NCBI RefSeq assembly: GCF_914271545.1
Contig: NZ_CAJZAH010000001.1
Span: 496,001-560,000, forward strand
Direction of reading: 5' to 3'
DNA from: Cupriavidus respiraculi
Lineage (GTDB): Bacteria > Pseudomonadota > Gammaproteobacteria > Burkholderiales > Burkholderiaceae
DNA length: 64,000 bases
This document shows, piece after piece, positions 34,023 to 43,486 of this stretch. The notes below the pieces were generated by a model. That model saw nothing but the letters and a program-made list of their open reading frames with translations, was not told where the DNA came from and ran no database searches. Each line of letters starts with the position of its first letter. Positions within the stretch are counted from its first letter, which is position 1. The position numbers and the translations under genes were made by a program.

Positions 34023-34789
34023 CGTCGCCGCATATCGTCCTCATACACGGCGCCTGGCAGGGAAGCTGGGCGTTCGCGGCGTGGCAGCCGCTGCTGGAAG
34101 CGGCGGGCTGGCGCGTCCATGCCGTGGACCTGCCCGGCAACGGCCACGGCCCGGCGCTGTCCGGGCAGGCCAATCTGCAGGGCTATACCGATCATGTGGT
34201 CCGCCTGCTGGAGACCCTGGACGGGCCGGCCGTGGTGCTCGGCCATAGCGGTGGCGGTGTCACGGCGTCGCAGGTGGCGGAGGCCGCGCCGGAACGGGTC
34301 CGCGCGCTGATCTATCTGGCCGGCATGATGCTGCCCAGCGGCCTGCGCTTTGCCGACCTGATCGCGCAATGCCGCGCGGCCGATCCGGACTTTGCCTACG
34401 CCGGTGTCGAACCGCACCTGCAATGGGACGGGCTGCGCGCCGCCAGCCGCGTGCCCGTCGATGCCGCGCTCGACCTGTTCCTGCACGACTGCGAGCCCGG
34501 CGCCGCGAGCGCGGCGGCGGCGCGCCTGTGCGCCCAGCCCGAGAGCGGACGCAGTATGGCCAACCGGCTCAGCGCGGCGCGCTTCGGCAGCGTGCCGCGC
34601 ATCTATGTGGAATGCCTGCGGGACCGCTCGGTCACGCTCGTTCTGCAACGCCGCATGCAGGCGCTGGTGCCCGGCGCGCGCCGTGTGAGCCTGGACTGCG
34701 GCCACGTACCGCAGCTCGCCTGCCCCCGCACGCTCACCGATGCCTTGCTGCCAGCGCTCGACGCGCTGGCCAGCACCAGCCGCGTCTGA
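34019..34789 (+). CDS. Alpha/beta hydrolase (salicylate-esterase/EstC-like)
   Basis: A 256-residue alpha/beta-hydrolase. HGAWQGSWAF forms the oxyanion region. The nucleophile elbow is GHSGGG, giving the catalytic Ser near residue 78, and the His is in DCGHVPQLACP near 225. The size and HGAWxGxWxW-type opening match small plant-type or bacterial esterases of this fold. It is translationally coupled (ATGA) to the dioxygenase, so it probably works on the same compound, opening an ester, lactone or amide. Confidence 0.85.
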   Translation: MTSPHIVLIHGAWQGSWAFAAWQPLLEAAGWRVHAVDLPGNGHGPALSGQANLQGYTDHVVRLLETLDGPAVVLGHSGGGVTASQVAEAAPERVRALIYLAGMMLPSGLRFADLIAQCRAADPDFAYAGVEPHLQWDGLRAASRVPVDAALDLFLHDCEPGAASAAAARLCAQPESGRSMANRLSAARFGSVPRIYVECLRDRSVTLVLQRRMQALVPGARRVSLDCGHVPQLACPRTLTDALLPALDALASTSRV

Positions 34790-34859
34790 CACCCCCGGCC
34801 CCGGCTTCCACGGATTCAGACACCGACCTTTCCTTGCCATGCCCAACAGGAGTTCCATC

Positions 34860-35843
34860 ATGATCGTGCGCCCTCTTCTCGTCTCGATGCTGCTGGCGGT
34901 GACCGCCGGCACGGCCTCGGCCGCCGACAAGCTGACCGTCCAGCTCGACTGGCTGCCCGGTGGCGACAAGTCCTTCGTCTACGCCGGCGTGCAGCAGGGC
35001 TTCTTCAAGGAGGAGGGACTGGACGTGAAGATCGTGCCGGGCCGGGGCTCAGCCGATGCGGTCACCAAGATCGCCTCGGGCTCGGCCGACGTGGGCTTCG
35101 GCGGCATCTCGGCGTTGATGACCGCTGCCGCGGAAGGCGCCATCCCGGTCAAGGCGGTGATGTCGCTGTACGCCCGACAGCCGGACGCCCTGTTCACGCG
35201 CGCGGACAGCAAGATCCGCAGCCTGAAGGACATGGAGGGCAAGACCGTGGCCATGCCGACCTTCTCGTCGTCGAACGCGCTGTGGCCGGTGGTGTTGCAG
35301 AAGAACGGCATCGACCCCGCGAAGATCAAGGTGATCAAGTCCGATCCGGCCACGCTGGCACCCATGCTGGCGCAGGGCCGCGTGGACGCCACCATCAATT
35401 GGGTGACCGTGGCCCCGGCCTTCGATGCGGTGCTGAAGCAGGCCGGCAAGGAGCTGACGGTGCTGCCGTGGAGCCAGTTCGGCCTGGATGGCTATGGCTG
35501 GTCCGTGCTCGCCAGCGACCGGACCATCAAGGAGCGCCCGGAAGTGCTCAAGCGCTATGTGCGCGCCTTGCAGAAGTCGCTCGCCTTCTCCATCAAGAAC
35601 CCCGGCAAGGCCGCCGAGGCGCTGAAGGCCAGCGTGCCGGAGGCCGATGTGGCGGTGCTCAAGGCGGAGTTCGAGTCGTCCCTTCCGCTGCTGCAGAACG
35701 ACATCACCCAGCGCGATGGCATGGGCCGGTTCGAACCCGCCCTGCTCGCCGCCACGTGGAACTGGGTCGCGCAGTCGATGCACTACGCCCCCGCCAAGGT
35801 CGACCCCGAAAAGCTGGTCGACCGCGGATTCCTCGCCAAGTAG
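34860..35843 (+). CDS. ABC transporter substrate-binding protein (NMT1/SsuA/THI5-like)
   Basis: A 327-residue periplasmic protein with a Sec signal (MIVRPLLVSMLLAVTAGTASAAD). The mature part starts LTVQLDWLPGGDKSFVYAGVQQGFFKEEGLDV, the opening of the NMT1/SsuA family, then GSADVGFGGISALMTAAAEG and a specificity lobe with TFSSSNALWPVVLQKNGID. These proteins capture pyrimidine-, thiamine-, sulfonate- or riboflavin-like compounds. Its ATPase and permease genes follow directly. Confidence 0.9.
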   Translation: MIVRPLLVSMLLAVTAGTASAADKLTVQLDWLPGGDKSFVYAGVQQGFFKEEGLDVKIVPGRGSADAVTKIASGSADVGFGGISALMTAAAEGAIPVKAVMSLYARQPDALFTRADSKIRSLKDMEGKTVAMPTFSSSNALWPVVLQKNGIDPAKIKVIKSDPATLAPMLAQGRVDATINWVTVAPAFDAVLKQAGKELTVLPWSQFGLDGYGWSVLASDRTIKERPEVLKRYVRALQKSLAFSIKNPGKAAEALKASVPEADVAVLKAEFESSLPLLQNDITQRDGMGRFEPALLAATWNWVAQSMHYAPAKVDPEKLVDRGFLAK

Positions 35844-35845
35844 CC

Positions 35846-36619
35846 ATGCCATCCGTCATCGACCTGAACGCGGTCACCCAGACCTTTGTCGCCAGCGACG
35901 GCAGCGCCGTCACGGCCCTGCACGGCGTGGACCTGCATCTGCGCCGCCACGAGTTCGTCTCGCTGATCGGACCGTCCGGCTGCGGCAAGTCGACCATCCT
36001 GCGGCTGATCTCGGGGCTGCTGCGGCCCACCGCCGGCGAGGTGGCGATCTTCGGCATGCCGGTGACCGAGCCGCGCGACGAAATCGGCATGGTGTTCCAG
36101 AAGCCAACGCTGCTGCCCTGGCTCAGCGTGCTGGACAACATCTGCTTTCCGATGCGCCACAAGTACGGCCGTGTCGATGCGCGCGACCAGGCCCGTGCGC
36201 GCGAACTGCTGGCGATGGTCGGGCTGGGGGATTTTGGCCACAAGCGGCCCGACGAGCTGTCGGGCGGCATGCAGCAGCGCGTGTCGATCGCGCGCTCGCT
36301 GCTGCATGACCCGGACATCCTGCTGATGGATGAGCCGTTCTCGGCCCTGGATGCGCTCACGCGCGACGTGATGAGCTTCGAGCTGCTGCGGATCTGGAAC
36401 GAGCGGCCCAAGACGGTGGTGTTCGTGACCCACTCGATCCAGGAGGCACTACTGCTGTCCGACCGGATCGTGGTGATGAGCGCGCGCCCGGGCCGCGTGG
36501 CCGACATCATCGATGTGCCGCTGCCGCGCCCGCGCAGCATGGCCACGCTGGCCGATCCGCTGTTTACGCGGATGGCCAACGAAATCCGCATGCAGGTTTT
36601 CAGCCACCAGCCGCACTGA
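35846..36619 (+). CDS. ABC transporter ATP-binding protein (SsuB/TauB type)
   Basis: A 257-residue ATPase with Walker A GPSGCGKST (about 43-51), Q loop FQKPTLLPW, signature LSGGMQQRV (about 135), Walker B ILLMDEPFSALD and a switch His in FVTHSIQEALLLSDRI. It belongs to the nitrate/sulfonate/taurine importer subfamily. It starts two bases after the binding-protein stop. Confidence 0.94.
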   Translation: MPSVIDLNAVTQTFVASDGSAVTALHGVDLHLRRHEFVSLIGPSGCGKSTILRLISGLLRPTAGEVAIFGMPVTEPRDEIGMVFQKPTLLPWLSVLDNICFPMRHKYGRVDARDQARARELLAMVGLGDFGHKRPDELSGGMQQRVSIARSLLHDPDILLMDEPFSALDALTRDVMSFELLRIWNERPKTVVFVTHSIQEALLLSDRIVVMSARPGRVADIIDVPLPRPRSMATLADPLFTRMANEIRMQVFSHQPH

Positions 36620-36682
36620 CCCCCGCTGTCCGACACCCGCCCCGACGCTGTTCCGACTCCTGTCCGCCCAGACCCGCGCCCC

Positions 36683-37444
36683 ATGCCCGCCCTGCTCCAT
36701 CGCCACGCCAGCCTGCTGGTATTCCTGCTGGCCCTCGTCCTGTGGGAGTTCGCCTGCCGCACCCTGCACGTGCCCGAGTACATCCTGCCCGCGCCGACGA
36801 AGATCTGGCACGCCGCGCGCGAACTGGGCGCGGCACGCTGGGCCGAGCATCTGTTCGCCACGCTGGAGGTGGCGCTGGCCGGCTACGCGGTGGCGATCTG
36901 CCTCGCATTGCCGCTGGCGGTGGCCATCACCCGCTCGGCGCTGCTGTCCCGCATCGTGATGCCATGGCTCGTGGTGATCCAGTCCACGCCGATCGTCGCG
37001 GTGGCCCCGATCATCGTCGTCACGCTGGGCGCCGGCGTGCTGCCGCGCGTGGTCATCACCACCATGATCGCCTTCTTCCCGCTGGTGGTTTCCACCGCGC
37101 TGGGCCTGGCCTCGGTGCCCGCCGAGTTGATCGAGCTGTCGCGCTCGCTGCGCGCCACCACCGCGCGGCAGTACTGGCAGATCCGCATGCCGTTTGCGGT
37201 GCCCTACCTGTTCTCGGCGCTGAAGGTGTCCATCACGCTCGCCATCGTCGGCGCGGTGGTGGCCGAGTTCGTGGCCGCGGAGAAGGGACTGGGCTATCTG
37301 ATCCTGTTCACCACGTCGTCGTTCAAGATCCCCGTGGCCTTCGCCGCGCTCGCCCTGCTGGTCATCAGCAGCCTGCTGCTGTACGGACTGGTGCAGTGGC
37401 TGCACCGGCGCCTGTTCCCCTGGAGCCAGGGCGCGCAGCATTGA
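36683..37444 (+). CDS. ABC transporter permease (SsuC/TauC type)
   Basis: A 253-residue permease with about six membrane helices and the EAA loop LIELSRSLRATTARQYWQIRMPFAVPYLFSALKVS that docks on the ATPase. It completes the importer with the two genes before it, after a 63-base gap without a promoter that I can see. Confidence 0.93.
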   Translation: MPALLHRHASLLVFLLALVLWEFACRTLHVPEYILPAPTKIWHAARELGAARWAEHLFATLEVALAGYAVAICLALPLAVAITRSALLSRIVMPWLVVIQSTPIVAVAPIIVVTLGAGVLPRVVITTMIAFFPLVVSTALGLASVPAELIELSRSLRATTARQYWQIRMPFAVPYLFSALKVSITLAIVGAVVAEFVAAEKGLGYLILFTTSSFKIPVAFAALALLVISSLLLYGLVQWLHRRLFPWSQGAQH

Positions 37445-37494
37445 AGCGTATGCGACCGCCTGGAATCTGCCATGACCCACAACCTCACGCCGCG

Positions 37495-38280
37495 ATGCAA
37501 TTGCTGACGCCCGCCACGCCGCAAGCCGCACAGGATCTGGCCGACCGCCTGGGCGCGCGTGCGCGCTTCATCGCCGGCGGCACTGTCATCCAGCAGGAAT
37601 GGGAGGGCTCGCGGCTCGCGCCGGACGATGCCTGCCTGATCGACCTGCAACGCTGGCCGCAGACGCAGGGCATCGCGCTCGAGGGGCACAGCCTGCGCAT
37701 CGGTGCCGGCGCGCGGCTCGAAACGGTCCGCACCGATGCGCTGGTGCGCGCGCACGTACCGCTGCTGGTGCAGGCACTGGACCAGCTGGGCGCGCTTGGC
37801 GTGCGCCGCCTCGGGACGCTGGGCGGAAACGTCGGCTGGGGAATGGGCGATGCGGTGCCGGTCCTTCTGGTGCTCGACGCCGAAGCCGAGCTGGCCGATG
37901 GCAGTCGGGTGCCGCTGGCCGAGGTGCTGGCGCGTCCGGCGCTGCCGCTGCTGGTGGCCTTCCATCTACCGCGCGCGGATACCCGCGAGCCGGTCCATGC
38001 CGTCTTCGAAAAGGTCGGCCACCGCGCCGCGTTTTCCCCGGCGCGGCTGCGCATGGCGCTGCGCTGGCGGAGCGCGGAACGGGGGCGCGACCTGATCCGC
38101 GTGGCGGCCGGCGCGCCGGGAGCGCCGGTGCGGCGGCTCGCCGCGGTGGAAGCGCTGCTGTCGCCGGATGCGCCGTGCCCCGACCTGTACGCGCTGCGGC
38201 GCGCCTGCGCGCAAACCCTGCCGCCGTCGATGGCCCTGATTGCCAGCCGGCTGATCGCCGGCCATTGCGGCCTGCTGTAG
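37495..38280 (+). CDS. FAD-binding subunit of xanthine-dehydrogenase-family hydroxylase
   Basis: A 261-residue medium (CoxM/XdhB/KdhA-type) subunit. The FAD-binding motif ARFIAGGTVIQQEWEG stands near residue 25, and the second FAD loop RRLGTLGGNVGWGMGDAVP near 105 replaces the usual T-I-G-G-N. The C-terminal domain has VFEKVGHRAAFSPARLRMAL. It passes electrons from the iron-sulfur subunit to NAD or another acceptor. In this set, order is FAD, molybdopterin, 2Fe-2S. An earlier in-frame ATG at 37450 is possible. Confidence 0.87.
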   Translation: MQLLTPATPQAAQDLADRLGARARFIAGGTVIQQEWEGSRLAPDDACLIDLQRWPQTQGIALEGHSLRIGAGARLETVRTDALVRAHVPLLVQALDQLGALGVRRLGTLGGNVGWGMGDAVPVLLVLDAEAELADGSRVPLAEVLARPALPLLVAFHLPRADTREPVHAVFEKVGHRAAFSPARLRMALRWRSAERGRDLIRVAAGAPGAPVRRLAAVEALLSPDAPCPDLYALRRACAQTLPPSMALIASRLIAGHCGLL

Positions 38281-38307
38281 ATCGTCTGCCCAACCGCCCG
38301 TGCCGCC

Positions 38308-40620
38308 ATGCCCGATTCCGCTTGCACCAACGATCCTCCGCCGCCGTCGGCATTCGTGCCGCCGCACCAGACGCTACGCCTGACCGACGTGGCGGCGGAC
38401 ATCCGCCCCGATGCCTGGAGCAAGCTCGGCGGCGACCCCGGCTTTCTCACGGACCGCATCGCCGACGGCCAGTTGCGCGGCGCGATCCTCGGCAGCCCGC
38501 ATCCGCACGCCCGCATCGTGTCCATCGATACCGCGGCGGCGCGCGCGCTTCCCGGCGTGCATGCCGTCGTCACGCATGCGGACATTCCGGGCGCCGCCGT
38601 CTACGGCCTGCGCCGCGCCGACCGCCCGGTGCTGTGCCACGACAAGGTGCGCTACGTCGGCGACCCGGTGGCCGCGGTCGCGGCGGTGGACATGGAGACG
38701 GCGCGCGCGGCGCTGGAGCGCATCGTGGTCCGCTATGCGCCCCTGCCGCTGGTGGACGATCCGGAAGCTGCGCTGGCGCCGCAGTGCGCGCCCGAGGCGA
38801 GGGTCCACGAGACGGGCAATCTGCTCCACCACGTCGCGTATCGCCGCGGCGACCTGGCGCCGGCCGAGGCGCAGACGGTGCATGTGGTGGAGGACAGCTA
38901 TGTCACGCCGCGACAAATGCATGGCTTCCTGGAGACCGAAGGAGGCGTTGCGGAGCCGGACGGCAAAGGTGGCCTGCGACTGTTCTTCGCCGGGCACAAT
39001 CCGGCGCGCGAACGGCAGGTCGTCGCCGACATGCTGGGCCTGCCGCATGACATGGTGCAGGCGACCGGCACGCCGGTGGGCGGCTCGTATGGCGGCAAGG
39101 ACGAACTCACGGTGCAACCGATCGCGGCACTGCTCGCGTGGAAGGCCGGGCGCCCGGTGCGCCTGCACCTGACGCGGCCGGAATCGGTGGACTTCGGCGT
39201 CAAGCGGCATCCCATGCGTATCCGCATGCGAACCGGTTGCGATGCCAACGGCCGACTGACCTTCCAGCAGGTCGACATCGTCGCGGACACCGGTGCCTAC
39301 GCGACGCACGGTCCCGAGGTGCTCGACGCCGCGGTCGAACACGCGCCCGGCCCCTACCGCTACCGCGCGGTGCGGATCGACGCGCGGCTCGCCTACACCA
39401 ACAATGGCGTGGCCGGCGCGTTCCGCGGCTTCGGCGCTACCCAGGTCCAGTTTGCGCTGGAGCAGCAGATGGACCGCCTGGCGGCGCGCGCGGGCCTGGA
39501 TCCGGCGCACTTCCGCGCGCTCAATCTGGCCGAACCCGACGCGCCGGGGCCGCTCGACCAGGAGGTCGTGCCGTTCGACGGACCGCATCGCGCCCTGGAC
39601 GTGGCGCGTCGGCAGCCGCTGTGGCAAGGGCCGCGCCGCTGGCAAAGCCAGGACGGGCGCTATCTGCACGGCGTGGGCCTGGCCCTGGTCCACCGCAGCG
39701 ATGGCTTCGGCAAGGGCGGTCCGAGCGGCAGCCGCATGACCCTGCTGCTTGCCGAGGATGGCGCCATCGAATTGCGCTGCGGTTTCACCGAACTTGGGCA
39801 GAACCTGGTGGGCGCGATGCGGCAGTTGTGTGCGCGGCATCTGGGCTGCGCACCGGACGACGTACGGCCGGTGCTGGGCGACACGGCCCGCACGCCCGAC
39901 TCGGGCGCCGTGGCGGCATCGCGCGCCACCACGCTGGTCTGGCACGCCTTGATCCAGGCGCGGGCCGGCTGGGAACGGGCCCTGCTGGACGCGGCCGCGC
40001 AGGCCCTGCATTGCGACGCGGACGCGCTGCGTACTGGCCCTGGCGGCGTCCACGATGCCAGCGGCCTGCGCCTGTCCTACCGGACGCTGGCCGCCAGGTT
40101 CGGCCCTGCCCGGCCATGCTTCATGGTGGACCTGCACGGCGAAGACCCGGCGGGAAATGAGCACGGCACCCACTTCGTGTTCGGCGCCTGCGCGGCGATT
40201 GCGCATGTCTGCGTCGATGGCTGGAGCGGCGCGGTTCGCGTGCACGATCTGGTGATATGCAGCGCGCTGGGCCCGGTCGTCTCGCCGCAGGGATATCTCG
40301 GCCAGATGGAGGGCGGCGCCGTGATGGGCATGGCCATGTGCACGCAGGAGGACCTGCCCTGCGAGCGGGGCCACTACCGCGCGCGCAACCTCGATGCCTA
40401 CCTGATGCCCACGCTGGCGGATGCCCCGGTGATGGAGGTCATCGCCATCCAGAACCTGCCCGATGGCGATCCCATCGGGCCGCGCGGCGCCGGCGAGATC
40501 GGCGTCAACCTCGCCACGCCGGCCGTGGCCAACGCCATTGCGATCGCGCTGGACCATCCGGTTGCGCGCCTGCCGGTGCAGCCCGAGCACGTGATCGCCA
40601 TGCTGGAGACTCCGCGATGA
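38308..40620 (+). CDS. Molybdopterin-binding large subunit of xanthine-dehydrogenase-family hydroxylase
   Basis: A 770-residue catalytic subunit. The N-terminal aldehyde-oxidase/xanthine-dehydrogenase a/b hammerhead lies at about 35-140 (YVGDPVAAVAA). The molybdopterin domains follow, with GTPVGGSYGGKDELTVQP, GAFRGFGATQVQFALEQQMD, a GFTELGQN-type loop and the C-terminal GAGEIGVNLATPAVANAI. In that last motif the Glu corresponds to the catalytic base of the family. It hydroxylates a carbon next to ring nitrogen or an aldehyde, using water. Together with the ABC importer it suggests N-heterocycle catabolism; the substrate is open. Confidence 0.9.
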   Translation: MPDSACTNDPPPPSAFVPPHQTLRLTDVAADIRPDAWSKLGGDPGFLTDRIADGQLRGAILGSPHPHARIVSIDTAAARALPGVHAVVTHADIPGAAVYGLRRADRPVLCHDKVRYVGDPVAAVAAVDMETARAALERIVVRYAPLPLVDDPEAALAPQCAPEARVHETGNLLHHVAYRRGDLAPAEAQTVHVVEDSYVTPRQMHGFLETEGGVAEPDGKGGLRLFFAGHNPARERQVVADMLGLPHDMVQATGTPVGGSYGGKDELTVQPIAALLAWKAGRPVRLHLTRPESVDFGVKRHPMRIRMRTGCDANGRLTFQQVDIVADTGAYATHGPEVLDAAVEHAPGPYRYRAVRIDARLAYTNNGVAGAFRGFGATQVQFALEQQMDRLAARAGLDPAHFRALNLAEPDAPGPLDQEVVPFDGPHRALDVARRQPLWQGPRRWQSQDGRYLHGVGLALVHRSDGFGKGGPSGSRMTLLLAEDGAIELRCGFTELGQNLVGAMRQLCARHLGCAPDDVRPVLGDTARTPDSGAVAASRATTLVWHALIQARAGWERALLDAAAQALHCDADALRTGPGGVHDASGLRLSYRTLAARFGPARPCFMVDLHGEDPAGNEHGTHFVFGACAAIAHVCVDGWSGAVRVHDLVICSALGPVVSPQGYLGQMEGGAVMGMAMCTQEDLPCERGHYRARNLDAYLMPTLADAPVMEVIAIQNLPDGDPIGPRGAGEIGVNLATPAVANAIAIALDHPVARLPVQPEHVIAMLETPR

Positions 40621-41210
40621 CCGTTCCCGATTCCACCACCGACGCTGCGCTGGCGCCCATCCCGCCAACCTTCACGCTTGCCATGCGGCTCAACGGTGCG
40701 CCCGTGCAAGTGGGCTGCCGCCCCGATACACGCCTGCTCACCTTGCTGCGTGAGCACTGGAAGCTCGCCGGCGCCAAGCCGGGCTGCGAGATTGGGCGCT
40801 GCGGCGCCTGCATGGTGTGGCTCAACGATGCGCCCGCGAACGCCTGCCTGTTGATGGCGTACCAGTTGCAGGGCCAGTCCGTGCGGACCATCGAATCGGT
40901 CGGCGCGGATCCGGCCAGCCTGCCGGTGCGCGAGGCGCTGGCGCGGTGCGGCGGCGTGCAATGCGGCTACTGCACCGCGGGCATGGTGATGACCATGACG
41001 TATCTGCATCAGCTCGACCCGAAGCCCGGCGTGCAGCAGGCCGAGGCGCTGCTATGCGGCAATCTTTGCCGCTGCACGGGCTATGGCGGCATCCGCCGCG
41101 CGGTGCAGCACCTGTTCGCGCCGGCGCAACGGGAAAACCCAGCGCAACCGGCGGCTGAGAGTACGGCCGCGACGCGTGCCGCCCTTCCCCCGGCGTGCGA
41201 CTACGGCTGA
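40617..41210 (+). CDS. 2Fe-2S subunit of xanthine-dehydrogenase-family hydroxylase
   Basis: A 197-residue small subunit with two [2Fe-2S] clusters. The plant-ferredoxin-type ligands are in GCEIGRCGACMVWLNDAPANAC, and the second set in CGYCTAGMVMT and CGNLCRCTGYGGI. A longer-than-usual N-terminus (about 22 residues) and a low-complexity tail flank the core. It overlaps the large-subunit stop by four bases and the convergent lipoprotein gene by ten at its 3' end. Confidence 0.93.
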   Translation: MTVPDSTTDAALAPIPPTFTLAMRLNGAPVQVGCRPDTRLLTLLREHWKLAGAKPGCEIGRCGACMVWLNDAPANACLLMAYQLQGQSVRTIESVGADPASLPVREALARCGGVQCGYCTAGMVMTMTYLHQLDPKPGVQQAEALLCGNLCRCTGYGGIRRAVQHLFAPAQRENPAQPAAESTAATRAALPPACDYG

Positions 41211-43231
41211 TCGTAGACCCACACGGCGCCATCCGACATCTGGGCAGCCAGGCGCGCCTTGCCGTTGCCATCGACCGCGCCCTCGAACGCCAGCACGGTG
41301 CCGGTGCCCGGAATCGTCAGCGGGACGGTAGCGAGCGCCCCGGCATCGAACAAGGTCATCGCCGGGCCGGCCAGCCACGCCACGAAGTTCTGGAACACGC
41401 GGAAATTGGTTACCGGTCCGGTATGCGCGAAGACCAGCCGGAAGGGGGCGAATACATCGTCCCTGACCACGAGTCCGGCCCCGTTCCGGAAGCCGTAGTT
41501 CGGCCCACCGAACGATGTGGATGCCGTCGGCAGCGGGCCGAAGTGAGAGAACGCGCCCACATTCAGCGGTGTCTCGGGCGGGTGCGTCCATGAGGTCAGG
41601 ACGCCGTCGGCTTCCATGCGGTAGCGCGTCGTATACAGCGGATCCAGGCCGTAGGCCGAGCCATTCGGCATCGGCAGCATATCCGTCAGCAATGGGACGC
41701 TCGCCCGGGACAAGACGGCGGTCTGGCCCGCGCGCTGGACGAACCACGTGGTGGAGCATTGGGCGGTCGTGATCAGGTCCACGCCGTCGGTCGCCACCAC
41801 GAAGCGCCGCCCGGTCGGCACGCGCTGCGACGCGCAGGTGGAGAAGGAAGCGTGCGCGCGCGGGCTGTCGAAGTCCGCATCGAGCCTGCCGAATGCGTTT
41901 GTGGTATCGGCTCCCATCTGCACGACCACGGTCGGGAAGCGGCCGGCCATATTGTCGGCGTACCAGATGCGGCTGGCGTTACCGGGCAACGCCTCAGCCG
42001 GCTCGCGTGCGGGCTCGGCGACGCCGGCGAACCGCTCCAGGCGCGCCGGCTGGCTGCCGTCGGCGGATAGCCGCCAGACACGCGTGCCGTCGATCGCCAG
42101 GCTTGTCACCGTGGGCGCGTCGATCGGTGCGTCGGGCAGCCGGTGCCAGGGTCCGGGCGACGAGAGCGGCAGCGATGCGCTGTGGGTCCGCCCGTCCGGA
42201 TACGACGCCGTCAGTGTCAGTGATCCGCTATAGCTCGACAGTTGCGTGGCATCCGAGCTGACGGCAACCGTCGCCCCATCTGCCGCGCCGGCGATGACGG
42301 CGGCTGAGCCCGTCTGCTGGATCGACCATGCGAGGTTGGCCAGGCCTGCCAGATGTCCCTGCGGCGCGTCGCTCAGTGTCGCGGTGATGGTGCCGGTGCG
42401 GCCGGGCTTGACCACGACCGACGGCGCCGAAAACGCGATTGCGGGCAGCGGCGTCTCGGGGCGCGCCAGCGGCACGTTGGCGCACAGCCGCTCGCGGCCC
42501 GGCGTATCGGCGCACGCGGTCAGCGCACCCGTGCCGGCCAGAGTCGCGCTGGCGGGGCTGGCCAGTCCGGCGCTGCGGCCGTCCGCGGCCGGAGTGGCCA
42601 CGAACGTGGCGTTGTCGGTGGACCAGTTCCAGTTGGCGAGGTCGCCGACACCGTCGGCACCGTCCGAACGCAGTACCACCGCGGTAACCCGCTGCGGCGC
42701 GCCGCCCGCGCCGATGGTCAGCGCCGACGGCGACAGCGCCAGGGTGTAGGTGATCGCGGCCTCCGGCTGCACCACCAGGTGCGTCACGCTGGCCGCGCGG
42801 CTGCCGTCACCGAACGTCGCGGTGGCGGTGATATCCACCGCGCCGGCCCGCAGCGTACGCACCGTCGCATACGTGCCGACGGGCGCAGGCATGCTCGCGT
42901 CTTGCGCTACCTTGTCCGCCACCCTGTCCGCCGCCGTTTCGGAAGCGGACGCGACGACGGCCACGGATTCATCGGAAGAGGTCCAGGAGAACGAGGCGCC
43001 CTTGATTTCTAGTCCGTCGGCGCCCAGAACGCTCGCCTTCAGCGTCAGCGTACCGCCGGCAACCGGCGTGGCACTGGCCGTATCGACGACAAGGCGGCTA
43101 CTGGCCGCCACGGGCGCGGCGGAGCCCGCCTCGTCCGAACCGGCGTCGCCGGACCCGCAGGCCGCCAGCAACGCGGCGACAAGGCAAAGGCCGGCGGCAC
43201 GCGCGCCGGCATGAAAGCGTGGAAACATCAA
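41201..43231 (-). CDS. Large lipoprotein with bacterial Ig-like (BIG_2) domain
   Basis: A 676-residue secreted lipoprotein. MMFPRFHAGARAAGLCLVAALLAAC is a type II signal with lipobox LLAA|C, then a Gly/Ser/Ala linker. At about 45-150 a BIG_2-type Ig domain (TPVAGGTLTLKASVLGADGLEI...FSWTSSDESVAVV) is followed by a second Ig-like segment near 165-265 and possibly a third (VKPGRTGTITATLSD). The C-terminal half has repeated W-x-R-L/Y-D-type beta strands that could be a propeller (inference). Cell-surface or periplasmic binding is plausible. It is convergent with the 2Fe-2S subunit, whose end it overlaps. Confidence 0.75.
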   Translation of the reverse strand: MMFPRFHAGARAAGLCLVAALLAACGSGDAGSDEAGSAAPVAASSRLVVDTASATPVAGGTLTLKASVLGADGLEIKGASFSWTSSDESVAVVASASETAADRVADKVAQDASMPAPVGTYATVRTLRAGAVDITATATFGDGSRAASVTHLVVQPEAAITYTLALSPSALTIGAGGAPQRVTAVVLRSDGADGVGDLANWNWSTDNATFVATPAADGRSAGLASPASATLAGTGALTACADTPGRERLCANVPLARPETPLPAIAFSAPSVVVKPGRTGTITATLSDAPQGHLAGLANLAWSIQQTGSAAVIAGAADGATVAVSSDATQLSSYSGSLTLTASYPDGRTHSASLPLSSPGPWHRLPDAPIDAPTVTSLAIDGTRVWRLSADGSQPARLERFAGVAEPAREPAEALPGNASRIWYADNMAGRFPTVVVQMGADTTNAFGRLDADFDSPRAHASFSTCASQRVPTGRRFVVATDGVDLITTAQCSTTWFVQRAGQTAVLSRASVPLLTDMLPMPNGSAYGLDPLYTTRYRMEADGVLTSWTHPPETPLNVGAFSHFGPLPTASTSFGGPNYGFRNGAGLVVRDDVFAPFRLVFAHTGPVTNFRVFQNFVAWLAGPAMTLFDAGALATVPLTIPGTGTVLAFEGAVDGNGKARLAAQMSDGAVWVYDQP

Positions 43232-43444
43232 CCCAACCCGTTTTTGTAATTGGAATCGCGCCCCGCTTCCGGTGTGCCGGGTATGGAGTCGCGGCGCCGG
43301 TGTCCGGCATTTTCAGGCGGCGACTGTAACAGCGTTGCCGCAGCCGGTGAATAGCGCGTTCGGACTACGCAGGGGCACTCCGAGGCGTCGCGTCAATGCG
43401 GCGTTGCAGGGCTGGCCACGACCCGTGCGGGGCCGTGGTTTTGG

Positions 43445-43486
43445 TTGACATGCAAACCATTCGGCAACGATAATGGTTTGCATGTC
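43445..43486 (+). promoter_or_regulatory. marR promoter and operator with perfect 15-bp arms
   Basis: GACATGCAAACCATT (43447-43461) and AATGGTTTGCATGTC (43472-43486) are exact inverted repeats separated by 10 bases. TTGACA at 43445-43450 and GATAAT at 43469-43474 (18-bp spacing) make a near-consensus promoter inside the operator. The start point is predicted at 43481-43482, the first base of the marR ATG. Confidence 0.8.

Noticed and set aside
38374-40668. A 764-codon frame opposite the molybdopterin subunit gene
   Set aside because: It is a GC-driven antisense shadow, rich in Arg/His/Gln, with no family motif; the + strand protein has complete catalytic motifs.
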